Positions 5,301-6,752 of a stretch of 6,752 bases of DNA are shown piece after piece. Positions within the stretch are counted from its first letter, which is position 1; each line of letters begins with the position of its first letter. Source of the stretch: CAZAFM01 sp964484395 (lineage in GTDB: Bacteria; Campylobacterota; Campylobacteria; Campylobacterales; CAZAFM01). The translations under genes and the position numbers were made by a program. Under the pieces are notes generated by a model that had not been told where the DNA came from, did not search any database, and was given only the letters and a program-made list of their open reading frames with translations. The stretch lies in assembly GCA_964484395.1 (NCBI GenBank), contig CAZAFM010000099.1:1-6752 (forward strand), read 5' to 3'.

Positions 5301-6752
5301 GTTACTGCCTTCCCTGTTGCTGGCAGAAGTATGTTCATAGAACTTAGCATCAATAGCTTAGCCTCAGTGATTGCTTCTTGGGATAGAGGGATGTGAACTG
5401 CCATCTGATCCCCATCAAAGTCTGCGTTAAATGCAGAACAAGCAAGTGGATGAAGCTGAATAGCTTTTCCTTCTACTAGCTTTGGATGAAAAGCTTGAAT
5501 AGACTGCTTATGTAGTGTTGGTGCTCTATTTAGAAGTATTGGATAGTTGTGAACCACTTCATCAAGACACTCCCACACTTCATTTGTTCTCAAATCTATC
5601 ATTCTGTTAGCTTGCTTTAATGTTGTTGCATACCCTTTTTCTTGAAGCTTCGCTAACAAGTGTGGCTTAAAAAGCTCTAGAGCCATAGTTTTTGGCAGTC
5701 CGCACTGATCCATCCTAAGGCTAGGTCCTACAACAATAACACTTCTTCCTGAGAAGTCAACCCTTTTTCCAAGTAGGTTCTGTCTAAATCTACCTTGCTT
5801 ACCTTTGATAATTTCTGAGAGCGACTTAAGAGGTCTTTTATTAGCACCTTTAACTGCATTTGCGTTTCTACCATTATCAAAAAGAGCATCAACTGATTCT
5901 TGAAGCATTCTTTTTTCATTTCTTATAATAATCTCTGGTGCATCAAGCTCCATAAGTCTTTTTAGTCTCTGGTTTCTGTTTATTACTCTTCTATACAAAT
6001 CATTCACATCACTAACAGCAAACTTACCACCTTCAAGTGCAACTAGAGGTCTAAGATCTGGTGGTAGCACAGGAAGTGCAGTTAACATCATCCATGCAGG
6101 GTCATTTCCTGATTGTACGAATGCTTCTACGACTTTTAATCTCTTAACTATTGTCTTCTTTTTAGCTTCAGAGTTTGTATTTTGGATATCCTCTTTTAGT
6201 TCTGCCAAAATCTCTACCAAATCAAGTCCACCAAGTAGCTCTCTAACTACAGAGCCACCCATTTCAGCATGAAAACCAGTATGACCAAATCTCTGATGGA
6301 TATTTTGATACTGCTCTTCATTTAGTATATCAAACTTTCTTACTGGTGTAGTTCCTTCATTATCATAAAATGCCTCACCCGGAGTTTTTACAATATATGC
6401 TTCATAGTATAGAACTCTTTCAAGGTCTTTCATTTTCACACCAAGTAGTGTACCAATTCTACTAGGAAGTGAGCTTACATACCATATATGAGCTACTGGG
6501 GTTACTAGGTCTATATGCCCCATTCTAGAGCGTCTAACTTTGCTTGAGGTGACTTCAACTCCACACTTCTCACACACAAGTCCTTTATATCTCATCTTTT
6601 TATACTTACCACATAGACACTCATAGTTTCTTACTGGACCACATCTTTTAACGCAGAAAAGCACATCTCTCTCTGGCTTTAAAGTTCTATAGTTGCTGGT
6701 TTCTGGCTTCTTAACCTCACCACTTGACCATGATCTAATTTTTTCTGGTGAG
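2306..6752 (-). CDS. rpoC: RNA polymerase beta' subunit, 5' end cut off by window edge
   Basis: Beta' forms half of the catalytic cleft of RNA polymerase and holds the catalytic magnesium. The frame is open from the right edge to a TAG at 2306-2308, giving 1481 complete codons; a GTG at 6664 is internal, because the conserved N-terminal region (IRSW, [18 protein letters not shown]) continues upstream to 6751. By alignment with E. coli about 25 N-terminal residues are missing. Counting from the codon at 6751: zinc ribbon Cys45, Cys47, Cys60, Cys63; catalytic NADFDGDQ at 442-449 (Asp444, 446, 448); bridge-helix region near [20 protein letters not shown] (from 738); second zinc site Cys774, 848, 855, 858; trigger-loop start LRTFHVGG (ending 899) and end [18 protein letters not shown] (from 1240). 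About 340 residues lie between these trigger-loop halves, more than the roughly 200 in E. coli. The wording is typical of Campylobacterota. rpoB should lie just beyond the window; whether it is fused to rpoC cannot be seen. Some unusual residues occur near the N-terminus. Confidence 0.98.
   Translation of the reverse strand, partial: [1481 protein letters not shown]

Noticed and set aside
6662..6664. GTG at 6664 as the start of rpoC
   Set aside because: Conserved beta' residues (IRSW, [18 protein letters not shown]) continue in frame upstream to the window edge, so this codon is an internal valine.

Overview
This window is a piece of a conserved bacterial transcription and translation cluster. 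All genes lie on the minus strand, so the biological order runs from the right edge to the left: rpoC (RNA polymerase beta' subunit, 5' end cut off by the window), rpsL (ribosomal protein S12), rpsG (ribosomal protein S7) and fusA (elongation factor G, 3' part cut off by the left edge). Three junctions separate them: 86 bp between rpoC and rpsL, 14 bp between rpsL and rpsG, and 68 bp between rpsG and fusA. Essentially the whole window is coding.

The organism is most likely a member of Campylobacterota (formerly Epsilonproteobacteria). The rpoC product carries wording typical of that phylum ([12 protein letters not shown] before the active site, [20 protein letters not shown] in the first zinc ribbon, a short C-terminus ending soon after [11 protein letters not shown]). 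The DNA is AT-rich, with heavy use of AGA (Arg), CTA (Leu) and ATA (Ile), and rpoC is followed directly by rpsL-rpsG-fusA. Genus cannot be settled by eye; a free-living sulfur oxidiser of the Sulfurimonas type is as plausible as a host-associated Campylobacter-like organism. Some members of the phylum fuse rpoB and rpoC; the start of rpoC is outside the window, so that cannot be judged here.

Functionally the genes join RNA polymerase to the decoding centre (S12), the 30S head (S7) and the translocase (EF-G), the classic 'str' genes placed behind rpoBC. The two larger intergenic gaps each hold a -10-like hexamer followed by a similar C-rich/CAAATTC stretch and overlapped or abutted by an inverted repeat. 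This suggests internal promoters in front of rpsL and fusA, although read-through from rpoBC is also likely.

I found no mobile element, CRISPR array, tRNA, rRNA, frameshift or foreign insertion, and no sign of a new biological system. The points worth a second look are small: the intergenic hairpins and promoter-like motifs, a cluster of unusual residues at the N-terminal end of beta', a GTG start of rpsL overlapped by a tiny ATG reading frame, and a large trigger-loop insertion in beta'.
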